Positions 1-8,287 of a stretch of 64,000 nucleotides of DNA are shown here, in pieces. This DNA comes from Providencia zhijiangensis (GTDB lineage: Bacteria; Pseudomonadota; Gammaproteobacteria; Enterobacterales; Enterobacteriaceae), in assembly GCF_030315915.2 (NCBI RefSeq), contig NZ_CP135990.1, positions 3,720,001-3,784,000 on the forward strand, read 5' to 3'. The translations under genes were made by a program, and so were the position numbers. Below the pieces are notes generated by a model. That model saw nothing but the letters and a program-made list of their open reading frames with translations, made no database searches and was not told where the DNA came from. Position 1 is the first letter of the stretch, and every line of letters begins with the position of its first letter.

Positions 1-1224
1 CAAAATGAGTCTATTGACCTAACACTAGAGGCCAAATCCGCGCTTGAGAGTGCACTGCATATAGAAGAAAAGCTAAATGAGCTGACTTTTAAAGAAGTGG
101 AGCTTCAACAACGATATACCCGTAGCCACCCGACTTATCAATCCTTACTCGATAAACGCCAAAAGTTGTTACTCGAGAAAGAAAAAGCCGGTAAAAACAT
201 TCAACAACTGCCAAACACCCAGCAGCAAATTATTCGTTTAACTCGCGATGTTGAATCCGAGCAAGCTATTTATAATCAGTTGGTGGCCAAGCAGCGCGAA
301 CTCAGCGTATTAAATTCAGGGATCACTGCCGATGTGCGAATTATTGACTCTGCGGAGTCTTACCCCATGGCCATCGCTCCCAAGAAAAACTTAATCATGG
401 TGCTGGCCTCCTTATTGGGTCTCATGATGGGTTGCGCCTTTGTGATCGGGAAAGAGCTTCTCAATAATAAAATTAAGAACACGGAAGATCTCGAGGTACT
501 AGGCCTCCGCGTTTATGCCACTGTGCCATTCTCGTTGGATGAAAAAAAATCACGGTATCGCGAGAATAAAAAGCCCCTATCCATTGAAAATCCAGCAGAT
601 ATGGCAATAGAATCCATTCGTTCATTAAGAACAAGTGTCTATTTCTCTGTAATGAATCAAGACAACAATATTGTGATGGTGACAAGCTCATCCCCAAATG
701 TAGGAAAAAGTTTTATCACTGCGAATATGGCGGTCGTCCTCGCCAATGCAGGTAAAAAAATTCTGCTTATCGATACTGATTTACGCAAAGGGCATATCCA
801 TAAAACATTTGGATTAGAAAATAAATCCGGGCTTTCAGAGTTTTTATCTCAACACAGTGGAGATTCAGTCTCAAAGCATCATCAAGTTATTGAAAATTTG
901 GATGTTATTAGTCGAGGAAAAAGTAGCATGCACTCTTCAGAACTGCTGATGAGCGAGCAATTTAAGCATTTATTGGACTCAGTTAAACATCAATATGACA
1001 TGGTTCTGCTGGATACTGCGCCCATTTTTGCGATTACCGATCCGGCTATCATCGGGAAATATGCTGGTACATCGCTCTTAGTTGCCTATTATGGCGTGAA
1101 TACCGTGAAAGAAATTGAACGCGCACTGAAACATTTCAAGCAAAATAACATTGAAATTACTGGCGCCATTCTTAATGGCATTGATGAAAAGTCTGACGAC
1201 TATCATTATGTCTACCAATATTAA
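1..1224 (+). CDS. wzc: Wzc-type tyrosine autokinase / polysaccharide co-polymerase, 5' end outside window
   Basis: About 407 C-terminal residues of a BY-kinase; the reading frame is open from base 1, so the start lies to the left. Wzc spans the inner membrane and, with the Wza channel and the Wzb phosphatase, drives Wzy-dependent capsule or exopolysaccharide export. Visible in order: a helical periplasmic segment rich in Gln, Lys and Glu, a hydrophobic membrane segment (about 388-447), Walker A (SSSPNVGKS, about 685-711), Walker A' (LLIDTDLR, about 763), Walker B (MVLLDTAP, about 1000) and a tyrosine-rich tail ending DDYHYVYQY, the usual autophosphorylation cluster. Its position next to trmL fits the Providencia polysaccharide locus between cpxA and yibK. 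The family assignment is very secure; the exact polysaccharide cannot be told from here. Confidence 0.93.
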   Translation, partial: QNESIDLTLEAKSALESALHIEEKLNELTFKEVELQQRYTRSHPTYQSLLDKRQKLLLEKEKAGKNIQQLPNTQQQIIRLTRDVESEQAIYNQLVAKQRELSVLNSGITADVRIIDSAESYPMAIAPKKNLIMVLASLLGLMMGCAFVIGKELLNNKIKNTEDLEVLGLRVYATVPFSLDEKKSRYRENKKPLSIENPADMAIESIRSLRTSVYFSVMNQDNNIVMVTSSSPNVGKSFITANMAVVLANAGKKILLIDTDLRKGHIHKTFGLENKSGLSEFLSQHSGDSVSKHHQVIENLDVISRGKSSMHSSELLMSEQFKHLLDSVKHQYDMVLLDTAPIFAITDPAIIGKYAGTSLLVAYYGVNTVKEIERALKHFKQNNIEITGAILNGIDEKSDDYHYVYQY

Positions 1225-1230
1225 TAGAAT

Positions 1231-1255
1231 GGTGAGCCACCCGCTCGCCTTTCAT
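1231..1255 (+). terminator. weak hairpin after wzc
   Basis: GGTGAGC (1231-1237) can pair with GCTCGCC (1243-1249) with one G-U pair, followed by a short T-rich run. It lies just after the wzc stop codon and could end the polysaccharide operon, but the T tract is poor. Confidence 0.3.
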
Positions 1256-1345
1256 TCTCATATCGACACAACTAATGCATCTTTCCAAATTTGCGCGTAA
1301 ACTCTGCATCATCTTTTTTCATCCCGACCAATAGCCGTTAACGTT

Positions 1346-1849
1346 ATGCCACATATTGTTTTATTCGAACCTGAAATCCCACCCAATACTGGGAATATCA
1401 TCCGCTTATGCGCCAATACAGGCTTTAGTCTGCACCTGATCCATCCCCTCGGTTTTACTTGGGATGACAAACGCTTACGTCGTGCAGGGTTAGATTACAG
1501 CGAGTTTGTGGATATCAAACATCATCATAACTATTGCGCATTCTTAGAAAGTGAAGGGTTAAATCCTGATAATAATCAATCGCCAACAGGCGCTCGTGTG
1601 TTTGCGTTAACTACCAAAGGCAAACCAAGCCATAGCAATGTGAGCTATCGGGAAGATGATTATTTGATGTTTGGACCAGAAACCCGCGGCCTACCGCCGT
1701 ATGTTCTCGATAATATGCCAATCGAGCAGAAAATTCGTATCCCGATGCTGGCTGAAAGCCGCAGCATGAACCTATCTAACTCGGTCGCCGTTGTGGTTTT
1801 CGAAACTTGGCGCCAGCTTGGGTACCCGGGTGCGCTGCTGAAAGACTAG
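1346..1849 (+). CDS. trmL: tRNA (cytidine/uridine-2'-O)-methyltransferase TrmL
   Basis: 167 residues of the SPOUT superfamily, cytoplasmic. TrmL methylates the 2'-O of the wobble base 34 of certain leucine tRNAs using S-adenosylmethionine. The N terminus [18 protein letters not shown] with Asn and Arg of the [10 protein letters not shown] stretch, and the C-terminal knot motifs (FGPETRGLP near residue 110 and the [13 protein letters not shown] stretch near residue 142), are diagnostic. It is slightly longer than the about 157 residues of E. coli because of an insertion around residues 70-85 ([10 protein letters not shown]). In E. coli the same gene (yibK) also faces cysE. Confidence 0.95.
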   Translation: MPHIVLFEPEIPPNTGNIIRLCANTGFSLHLIHPLGFTWDDKRLRRAGLDYSEFVDIKHHHNYCAFLESEGLNPDNNQSPTGARVFALTTKGKPSHSNVSYREDDYLMFGPETRGLPPYVLDNMPIEQKIRIPMLAESRSMNLSNSVAVVVFETWRQLGYPGALLKD

Positions 1850-1916
1850 CTTAGCTTGCTTATCCCGCTTGCTAGATTTAGAACAAATCTTGAACATCTT
1901 TTAAGTTGCTGCTAGA

Positions 1917-1938
1917 CTTGTACAATAAATAGTACAAG
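1917..1938. promoter_or_regulatory. probable YefM operator (TGTACA-type palindrome)
   Basis: Inverted repeat CTTGTAC (1917-1923) / GTACAAG (1932-1938) separated by 8 bases, ending 14 bases before the yefM start. The left arm contains TGTACA (1919-1924). TGTACA cores are the known binding element of the YefM-YoeB autorepressor, so this is most likely the autoregulatory operator of the toxin-antitoxin pair. Confidence 0.7.
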
Positions 1939-1952
1939 ACAGGTATCATACA

Positions 1953-2207
1953 ATGAAAACCATTTCCTTTAGCGATGCTAGAAGCAATTTGAAAGCAGTG
2001 CTTGATAGAGTTGTTGATGATATGGATACGACGATTATAACCCGCCGTGATTCTGAAGCGGCTGTAGTTATGTCCTTGGAATACTACAATAGTTTAATGG
2101 AAACCATCTATCTATTGCGCTCTCCTGCAAATGCAGAGCATCTCAACAAGTCTATCGAGCAATTTAAAGCGGGTAAGATTTCAGAGAGAAAGCTAATCAA
2201 TGAGTAG
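1953..2207 (+). CDS. yefM: antitoxin YefM (Phd/YefM family)
   Basis: 84 residues. YefM wraps the C-terminal tail around the YoeB RNase to neutralise it and represses its own operon through the N-terminal DNA-binding fold. The N terminus MKTISFSDARSNLKAVLDRV and the stretch ITRRDSEAAVVMSLEYYNSL are typical of the family; the acidic/polar C-terminal third (KSIEQFKAGKISERKLINE) is the toxin-binding part. An operator-like palindrome lies immediately upstream. The stop codon overlaps the start of yoeB by 8 bases, so the pair is translationally coupled with antitoxin first. Confidence 0.95.
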   Translation: MKTISFSDARSNLKAVLDRVVDDMDTTIITRRDSEAAVVMSLEYYNSLMETIYLLRSPANAEHLNKSIEQFKAGKISERKLINE

Positions 2208-2460
2208 ACTACTAACATGGACGGATCAAGCTTGGGAAGATTATCTATACTGGCAAAGCCAAGATAAAAAGACATTAAAGCGGATAAATAAACTCATTGA
2301 AGACACGAAAAGAACGCCATTCAGCGGTATAGGTAAACCAGAGCCACTAAAAGAAAACTTAGCTGGCTTCTGGTCTCGTAGAATAGATGAAACAAACAGG
2401 CTAGTTTATGCAATCGAAAATACCGCATTAGTTATCATTGCCTGCCGCTATCACTACTAA
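2200..2460 (+). CDS. yoeB: toxin YoeB, ribosome-dependent mRNA interferase
   Basis: 86 residues of the RelE/YoeB fold. YoeB binds the ribosomal A site and cleaves mRNA at the second or third codon position, halting translation under stress when YefM is degraded. The family catalytic residues are visible: Glu48 in KPEPL, Arg67 in NRLVYA, and the C-terminal His85-Tyr86 in the ACRYHY ending, so the toxin appears intact. It ends only 6 bases from the stop codon of the convergent cysE, with no room for a terminator, which suggests the pair was inserted precisely into the trmL-cysE gap. Confidence 0.96.
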   Translation: MSRLLTWTDQAWEDYLYWQSQDKKTLKRINKLIEDTKRTPFSGIGKPEPLKENLAGFWSRRIDETNRLVYAIENTALVIIACRYHY

Positions 2461-2466
2461 CTTTAT

Positions 2467-3288
2467 TTAAATCCCATCCCCGCCTTCAAAACCATCAACG
2501 TTACCATTAAAGTTTTGATCCATCTCCAGCGATGGCTTATCGCTTGTTGGCTTACCGACAATACGCGCAGGAACTCCCGCCACTGTCGTATGAGGAGGAA
2601 CTGGGTGCAGCACTACAGAGCCCGCACCAATTTTTGCGCCGCGACCAATTTCAATATTGCCCAGAATTTTAGCACCAGCGCCAATCATCACCCCTTCACG
2701 TACTTTAGGATGACGGTCGCCACAGGTTTTACCAGTACCGCCTAGCGTAACAGACTGAAGAATAGACACATCATTTTCGACAATCGCCGTCTCACCAATC
2801 ACGATCCCCGTCGCGTGGTCGAGCATAATCCCGCAGCCAATACGAGCAGCAGGGTGGATATCGACCCCAAAAGAGACAGAAATTTGGTTTTGCAGATAAA
2901 CGGCCAACGCTTTACGCCCTTCACCCCATAACCAATGCCCAATACGATAGGCTTGTAGGGCGTGAAAACCTTTCAAATACAGCAGTGGCGTGGAATATTT
3001 ATCAACCGCAGGGTCTCGTAAACGAACAGCAGAAAGATCCATCGCCGCAGAGAAAATCATCTGCTCATCATTACGATAGGCTTCTTCCACAATTTCGCGG
3101 ACTTCCATTGCGGGCATAATTGGCGAACTCAACTTATTCGCCAACATATAGCTAAGCGCACTGCCGAGATTGTCATGCTTCAGTAATGTCGCGTTAAAAA
3201 AACTGGCAAGTAAAGGCTCACAGTCAGCAAGCGCCTTGGCTTCTTCCTTAATGTAACCCCAAATTCTATCCAGTTCTTCACGCGACAT
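2467..3288 (-). CDS. cysE: serine O-acetyltransferase
   Basis: 273 residues, the same as the usual length. CysE makes O-acetyl-L-serine from serine and acetyl-CoA, the committed and cysteine-inhibited step of cysteine synthesis in the cytosol. The N-terminal helical domain (about residues 1-140) is followed by left-handed beta-helix hexapeptide repeats from about residue 140 (GVDIHPAARIGCGIMLDHATG onward) with the catalytic Asp-His pair in LDHATG. It is the last gene of the minus-strand run yibN-secB-gpsA-cysE. The start has an AGAGAG-like ribosome site. No internal damage is seen. Confidence 0.97.
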   Translation of the reverse strand: MSREELDRIWGYIKEEAKALADCEPLLASFFNATLLKHDNLGSALSYMLANKLSSPIMPAMEVREIVEEAYRNDEQMIFSAAMDLSAVRLRDPAVDKYSTPLLYLKGFHALQAYRIGHWLWGEGRKALAVYLQNQISVSFGVDIHPAARIGCGIMLDHATGIVIGETAIVENDVSILQSVTLGGTGKTCGDRHPKVREGVMIGAGAKILGNIEIGRGAKIGAGSVVLHPVPPHTTVAGVPARIVGKPTSDKPSLEMDQNFNGNVDGFEGGDGI

Positions 3289-3304
3289 AATGGCTCTCTT
3301 CTAT

Positions 3305-3334
3305 ATTATTATTAGCTTGATTATTATTAGCTTG
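3305..3334. repeat. 15-bp perfect tandem duplication across the gpsA stop codon
   Basis: The unit ATTATTATTAGCTTG occurs twice head to tail (3305-3319 and 3320-3334). The right copy contains the gpsA stop codon and the codon before it; the left copy lies in the gpsA-cysE spacer. It looks like a slippage duplication of the gene end. Confidence 0.95.
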
Positions 3335-4355
3335 GTAATTTAGGCATATCTGCAATTTCATCTTTAGTTGCGCGCCCGAGCAAGGCTTGGGAGGCTTCTA
3401 ACACATTTTTATTGCAGTAGAGAATTTGATAAATCTGTTCCGTGATTGGCATTTCAACACCGGCACGCTCCGCAAGGGCTTTCACCTCTTTGGTATTGCG
3501 ATAACCTTCAACCACTTGCCCAATCTCTTTTTCCGCCTCTTCCACACTGACACCATTTCCCAGCATCATACCGAAACGGCGGTTACGGGATTGGTTGTCA
3601 GTGCAGGTTAACACTAGGTCGCCAAGTCCTGCCATACCCATAAATGTGGATGGATCCGCGCCCAGTGATACACCTAAGCGACTCATTTCAGCTAAGCCTC
3701 GGGTGATCAACGCTGTACGTGCGTTTGCACCGAAGCCCATACCATCGGAGATCCCAGCGCCAATCGCAATGACGTTTTTCACTGCGCCACCAAGTTGCAC
3801 ACCAATCATGTCAGGGTTTTTATAGACACGGAAACTTTTGCCGCAATGGAATAATTTTTGTAAATCATCACCAAATTGGCTATCTGATGCCGCGACTGAA
3901 ATAGCCGTAGGGAGACCTGCCGCAAGCTCTTTTGCGAAAGTAGGCCCAGAAAGCACCGCCAGAGGAATTTCGTTTCCTAATACCTCACGCGCTACATCTT
4001 GCAACAAACGTCCGGTATCTCTCTCTAACCCTTTGGTTGCCCAAATAATGCGGGAGCCCGCTTTTAGATACGGTTTGATTTGCTTGAGTACATCACCAAA
4101 TACATGGCTAGGTACCACAATCAAGATATTCAGGCTCGCTTCAACGGCGCTTTTTAAGTCCGTTTCGAGAGATAAACTATCAGGGAAAGAAACACCAGGT
4201 AAAAATGCCTGATTGCTACGTTCTTGGTTTAATTTACGGATGTGTGCTGGGTCATGCCCCCACAACACCACCTGATGGCCATTACGTGCAAGGGTAATGG
4301 CTAAAGCGGTGCCGTACGAGCCGGCACCGATCACTGTCATTGAAGCAGTATTCAT
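3327..4355 (-). CDS. gpsA: glycerol-3-phosphate dehydrogenase [NAD(P)+]
   Basis: 342 residues. GpsA reduces dihydroxyacetone phosphate to sn-glycerol 3-phosphate, the backbone for phospholipid synthesis, in the cytosol. The Rossmann motif [12 protein letters not shown] lies at residues 8-19 and the catalytic lysine region [13 protein letters not shown] is around residue 190. The start is chosen to match the family N terminus ([11 protein letters not shown]). It begins 9 bases after the secB stop, consistent with one operon secB-gpsA-cysE as in E. coli. The C terminus ends KLPS, within a duplicated 15-bp unit. Confidence 0.97.
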   Translation of the reverse strand: MNTASMTVIGAGSYGTALAITLARNGHQVVLWGHDPAHIRKLNQERSNQAFLPGVSFPDSLSLETDLKSAVEASLNILIVVPSHVFGDVLKQIKPYLKAGSRIIWATKGLERDTGRLLQDVAREVLGNEIPLAVLSGPTFAKELAAGLPTAISVAASDSQFGDDLQKLFHCGKSFRVYKNPDMIGVQLGGAVKNVIAIGAGISDGMGFGANARTALITRGLAEMSRLGVSLGADPSTFMGMAGLGDLVLTCTDNQSRNRRFGMMLGNGVSVEEAEKEIGQVVEGYRNTKEVKALAERAGVEMPITEQIYQILYCNKNVLEASQALLGRATKDEIADMPKLPS

Positions 4356-4364
4356 TAAGCGACC

Positions 4365-4832
4365 TTATTGAACTTCTGGGTTCTGCGCTTGTTCACCTTG
4401 TTGCTGCTGTAAGTAATTCATGAACAGTGCATCAAAGTTAACTGGCGCTAAGTTCAATTGTGGGAAAGTACCACGACCCACCATGTTCGTGATAGTTTCA
4501 CGCGCATATGGGAACAGGATATTCGGGCAGTATGCACCTAAGCAATGTGCCATTTGAGTGCCTTCGATGCCATCAATGGAGAACACACCCGCTTGTTGAA
4601 CTTCACACAGAAATGCAGTTTCTTCGCCCAGAGTTGCGGTAGTTGTCACTCGCAGAACAACCTCATACACGCCTTCAGCTAGCTGAGTTGAAGAAGTATC
4701 TAAATCTAATTTGATCTCTGGCTGCCACTCTTTTTGAAAGATTTGAGGTGCATTAGGTGCTTCAAATGAAACGTCTTTTGCGTAGATACGTTGAATTTGA
4801 AATACCATTTCTGAGTTGTTTTGTTCTGACAT
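4365..4832 (-). CDS. secB: protein-export chaperone SecB
   Basis: 155 residues, the usual length. SecB is a cytosolic homotetramer that holds preproteins unfolded and hands them to SecA for Sec translocation. The stretches [19 protein letters not shown] near the N terminus and the conserved block [18 protein letters not shown] (about residues 94-111) are diagnostic. It precedes gpsA by 9 bases. In E. coli grxC lies between yibN and secB; here only 74 bases separate the two and no glutaredoxin gene is present. Confidence 0.97.
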   Translation of the reverse strand: MSEQNNSEMVFQIQRIYAKDVSFEAPNAPQIFQKEWQPEIKLDLDTSSTQLAEGVYEVVLRVTTTATLGEETAFLCEVQQAGVFSIDGIEGTQMAHCLGAYCPNILFPYARETITNMVGRGTFPQLNLAPVNFDALFMNYLQQQQGEQAQNPEVQ

Positions 4833-4906
4833 AATAATTACCTTACTTCCATATTAGAGTTTCGAGATATATTCAGTTGCCGGCACATTTTTACAGTACC
4901 GGATAA

Positions 4907-5344
4907 TTACTTCTTACCACGAGCCAGTGGTAGGTTTTCACCTGCCCAACCAGCGATCCCTTCTTTCAGGACAAAGACTTTTTCAAAGCCATGATGAGCA
5001 AGCTGTTCAGCAGGTTTAGTTGCTTCCATTCCACTTGCAGAAACCATAATTACAGATTTCTGTTTATGTTTTTCCAGCTCACCCAAATTATTATCTTTAA
5101 TTTCAGATGGTGTTAAGTTAATAGAATCAATAATATGCCCTTTGCGGAACTCTTCGCGAGTACGTAAGTCCACAACAACTGCTTCTTCTTTATTGATCAT
5201 TGTAATCGCTTGAGTGCGGGCAATGACTTTAGTTTTAGAGAATAGGCTTCTGAAGGTCATCACGACCACGGCAACAAATAACACTATCCAAGTCAGACTA
5301 ACAAACGTGTTACGACCGACAAATTGCATGATTTCTTGGATCAT
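4907..5344 (-). CDS. yibN: membrane-anchored rhodanese-like protein YibN
   Basis: 145 residues. An N-terminal membrane anchor (about residues 12-32, [19 protein letters not shown]) is followed by a cytoplasmic rhodanese domain (about 45-140). The active-site loop reads VSASGMEA, without the catalytic cysteine of true sulfurtransferases, a feature also of E. coli YibN, so sulfur transfer is doubtful. The ATG at 5344 was chosen because it gives the family start [12 protein letters not shown]; a TTG three codons upstream is the alternative. It heads the minus-strand run towards secB. Confidence 0.88.
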   Translation of the reverse strand: MIQEIMQFVGRNTFVSLTWIVLFVAVVVMTFRSLFSKTKVIARTQAITMINKEEAVVVDLRTREEFRKGHIIDSINLTPSEIKDNNLGELEKHKQKSVIMVSASGMEATKPAEQLAHHGFEKVFVLKEGIAGWAGENLPLARGKK

Positions 5345-5759
5345 GGGGGGCAATTACTCCCGTTAGTTAAAAACGAATATCAAAGGGTTCAGAGTATACC
5401 TTTGTGCTGAGCTAATTACAGCCAGTTAGCGCAAACTAGAAGGTCTTTTTTGCGAAAACACTCGCAGAATTAACACCTTTTTTCTGAAAAAAAGAATTTT
5501 TTCTCAAAGCTGTACGCAGGCATTTTAACATAAACATGCTCAGACTCGACTTTGACGCTAAATTAATTCCCATCTAAATAGAGTATATACAGTAAAATTC
5601 AGTGATAATACGCCTATAATTTGACTTAGTATCAAATGGTATAATAGCAATATTCTTAATTTTTAAGCGTTTTTATGACTATTTTTAAGAGAACACTGGA
5701 AAGCACGACTTGCAGATGAAATAATCAGTTATTGCATTTAATTGAGGTGATCTATCACA
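5345..5759. other. intergenic region between yibN and envC, divergent promoters
   Basis: About 415 AT-rich bases with no credible gene. It separates the divergent yibN and envC. In E. coli gpmM occupies this place upstream of envC; no trace of it is seen. Several A/T homopolymer runs occur (5470-5515). Confidence 0.7.
5637..5645 (+). promoter_or_regulatory. extended -10 promoter candidate for envC
   Basis: TGGTATAAT forms a perfect extended -10 element (TGn plus consensus TATAAT) about 115 bases before envC. No good -35 hexamer is seen at 17 bases upstream, as is usual for extended -10 promoters. Confidence 0.45.
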
Positions 5760-7052
5760 ATGGCCCATACATCCCATCGAATAAAGACATTTTTTGTTCG
5801 TCAGGCAATGATCCCTGCCCTGCTTGGTTTGGGGTTATTTACTTTGGCGCCTTCTCACGTCGCGCTCGCGAATCAGATCACTGAAAATAAAGGTCAATTA
5901 AATGACCTGCTAAAAAGTATTGCTGAAAAAGAAAAAAGCGTTAAAGAACAGCAAACTAAAAAAAGTAATCTTCTTCAACAGCTCAAAGAGCAAGAGCAAA
6001 GTATTTCTGCAGCAAGCCGTGATTTGCACCTAACACAAAACCAATTAAAACAGCTAGATAAAGAAATATCCTCCTTATCTAGCAATATCAGTCGACTGCA
6101 AAAGAAAAAAAATGAACAAGAAAAATTGCTTGCTGAGCAGTTAGATGCCGCATTCCGACTTGGTAAACACCAAGGTTTATCACTACTCTTAAAGGGTGAA
6201 GAAGGTCAACGGGAAGAACGAATTCTTGCGTATTATGGTTACCTCAACCAAGCCCGTGAAAAGAACATTCTTGATCTAGAAGAAACCACCAAAGAGTTGC
6301 ACGAACAGAAGCAGTTAGAGCAAAAAAAGCAAGCTGAGCAAAAAACAACGCTCACACGCCAACAACAAGAAAAACAAAAGCTCGATAATGCGCAAGCGTC
6401 ACGGCAAAAAACCTTAACCGTATTAGAAAGCTCATTAAAAGAAGATCAAAAAAACCTCGCGGTCTTAAAGCAAAACGAAGCCAGACTACGCGACAAAATT
6501 GCTAAAGCAGAACGTGAAGCTAAAGCGCGCGCTGAGCGTGAAGCTCGTGAAGCCGCGCGAATTCGTGCTCAAGTTGCTGAAAAAGAGCGAAAAGCCAAAC
6601 AGAAAGGTGCCACGTATAAGCCATCTGAAAGTGAGCAATCACTTATGTCTCGAACGGGTGGTTTAGGTCGTCCTGCTGGTCAAGCTATCTGGCCGGTACG
6701 CGGCTCCACCTTACATAATTATGGGGATGTGATCTCCAGCGAATTACGTTGGAAAGGTATGGTGATCGCCGCAAATGAAGGCACCCAAGTTAAGGCTATT
6801 GCGGATGGTCGCGTACTACTCGCTGACTGGCTTCAAGGTTACGGTTTAGTTGTTGTCGTTGAGCATGGTAAAGGGGATATGAGCCTATACGGCTATAACC
6901 AAAGTGCACTGGTAAATGTGGGACAAGAAGTCCGCGCTGGTCAACCAATTGCCTTAGTAGGAAGTAGTGGCGGCCAAGAACGCCCTGCACTTTACTTTGA
7001 AATTCGCCGACAAGGTAAAACCGTCAACCCTCGCCCGTGGCTAGGAAGATAG
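5760..7052 (+). CDS. envC: murein hydrolase activator EnvC
   Basis: 430 residues. EnvC is a periplasmic divisome factor recruited by FtsEX that activates the amidases AmiA and AmiB for septal peptidoglycan splitting. Visible: a signal peptide (about 1-38, ending ALA), a long coiled coil rich in Lys, Glu and Gln (about 40-275), and a C-terminal LytM/M23 domain (about 305-430). The M23 zinc ligands are absent (no HxxxD and the usual HxH is replaced by YFEIRR), as in all EnvC proteins, so it regulates rather than cleaves. The start has GAGGTGA about 11 bases upstream. In E. coli this gene follows gpmM; here it has its own promoter region. Confidence 0.95.
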   Translation: MAHTSHRIKTFFVRQAMIPALLGLGLFTLAPSHVALANQITENKGQLNDLLKSIAEKEKSVKEQQTKKSNLLQQLKEQEQSISAASRDLHLTQNQLKQLDKEISSLSSNISRLQKKKNEQEKLLAEQLDAAFRLGKHQGLSLLLKGEEGQREERILAYYGYLNQAREKNILDLEETTKELHEQKQLEQKKQAEQKTTLTRQQQEKQKLDNAQASRQKTLTVLESSLKEDQKNLAVLKQNEARLRDKIAKAEREAKARAEREAREAARIRAQVAEKERKAKQKGATYKPSESEQSLMSRTGGLGRPAGQAIWPVRGSTLHNYGDVISSELRWKGMVIAANEGTQVKAIADGRVLLADWLQGYGLVVVVEHGKGDMSLYGYNQSALVNVGQEVRAGQPIALVGSSGGQERPALYFEIRRQGKTVNPRPWLGR

Positions 7053-7126
7053 CGCAATCTCCTTTCGCACTACCTATAAATGCTAAGTTTTCAAATACTA
7101 AGCTATAAAAAGTTAGGAAAATAATT

Positions 7127-8212
7127 ATGTTAAGACACTCGCCGATGAAATTACTGATTAGCCTACTCCTTATTATGGTCGGCGCTCAGGCGAGTGCTGC
7201 TAAGCTCGCTATTGTCATTGATGATTTCGGTTACCGAGCCAAAGAAGATAATCAAATCCTAGCGTTACCGGCGGCCATTAGCATTGCTATTTTACCTAAC
7301 TCACCTCATGGTGCTGAAGTCGCGGCCACGGCCTACCAGCAAGGGCGGGATATTTTAATCCATATGCCCATGAAACCATTGAGCAAACAGCCTCTTGAAA
7401 AAGACACTTTGGCACCCTCGATGAGTGCTGAAGAGGTTGATCGCATCATCAAAAATGCCATTAGTCGAGTTCCTCACGCTAAAGGAATGAATAACCATAT
7501 GGGCAGCGAGATGACCTCCAGTCTTTCAGGAATGCGCAATGTAATGCGCTCGCTGTCGCAATCGAACCTCTTTTTCTTAGATAGCGTCACGATTGGCAAT
7601 ACACAAGCGTTGAATGCCGCTAAAGAATTCGGTGTTCCCTCTACGAAGCGCAATATTTTTATTGATAATCACCAATCTGAAGAAGAAACCCGTACACAGC
7701 TGAATAAAGCCATTGCTTACGCACGTAAACATGGCAGCGCGGTTGCTATTGGTCACCCGCACCCATCAACCGTACGCGCCTTACAAAAATTTATTCCATT
7801 AGTTCCTGCGGATGTTGAACTTGTGCCTGTCAGTACACTGGTTGGCTATCAGCCAGCAACTGGCGAACCACGCAAAACTCTCAGAATGCAGCCTGAAGGC
7901 GTTAATTCAACACTGCCTGCGACAAAGCCTGAGACCAAAACGCCAAGCAAATCAGAGGTAAAACCTCATGAATCAGCCAAACCAACCACAAGTTCTGATG
8001 ATGCTACGCCAACTCTTGCAGAGCCAGAACTGACCAACAATGCTACAGAGCAGCAACCTGAAAACGTAGTCAGTCCCGCAGAGTTAGGTATATGCGATAT
8101 CGAACTGCCATCAACCCGCCTGCAAGGCATTGAGCTACTCATGTTTGTGGTCGAGGCCATTTATCAAGATAAAACCCTACAGCCCCTAATTACAGAAAAG
8201 AAAATGCCATAG
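7127..8212 (+). CDS. yibQ: divergent polysaccharide deacetylase family protein YibQ
   Basis: 361 residues, exported: a signal peptide (about 1-24, ending ASA) precedes KLAIVIDDFGYR, the conserved start of the divergent deacetylase domain (pfam Polysacc_deac_2), which runs to about residue 245 (PVSTLVGYQP). The enzyme activity of the family is not established. A Pro/Thr/Ser/Glu-rich low-complexity segment (about 250-325) and a short terminal domain follow, making it longer than E. coli YibQ (about 319). It sits 74 bases after envC, as in E. coli, and ends before a bidirectional terminator shared with tdh. Confidence 0.9.
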   Translation: MLRHSPMKLLISLLLIMVGAQASAAKLAIVIDDFGYRAKEDNQILALPAAISIAILPNSPHGAEVAATAYQQGRDILIHMPMKPLSKQPLEKDTLAPSMSAEEVDRIIKNAISRVPHAKGMNNHMGSEMTSSLSGMRNVMRSLSQSNLFFLDSVTIGNTQALNAAKEFGVPSTKRNIFIDNHQSEEETRTQLNKAIAYARKHGSAVAIGHPHPSTVRALQKFIPLVPADVELVPVSTLVGYQPATGEPRKTLRMQPEGVNSTLPATKPETKTPSKSEVKPHESAKPTTSSDDATPTLAEPELTNNATEQQPENVVSPAELGICDIELPSTRLQGIELLMFVVEAIYQDKTLQPLITEKKMP

Positions 8213-8231
8213 CAGGTAAGGCTAAAAATAA

Positions 8232-8265
8232 AAAGGGTTTACAGGCACTTGCCCATAAACCCTTT
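8232..8265. terminator. bidirectional terminator between yibQ and tdh
   Basis: AAAGGGTTTA (8232-8241) pairs perfectly with TAAACCCTTT (8256-8265) around a 14-base loop, with A/T-rich flanks on both sides. It lies between the convergent yibQ and tdh genes. Confidence 0.75.
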
Positions 8266-8287
8266 AAACTCATAAATTAATTCAGCA

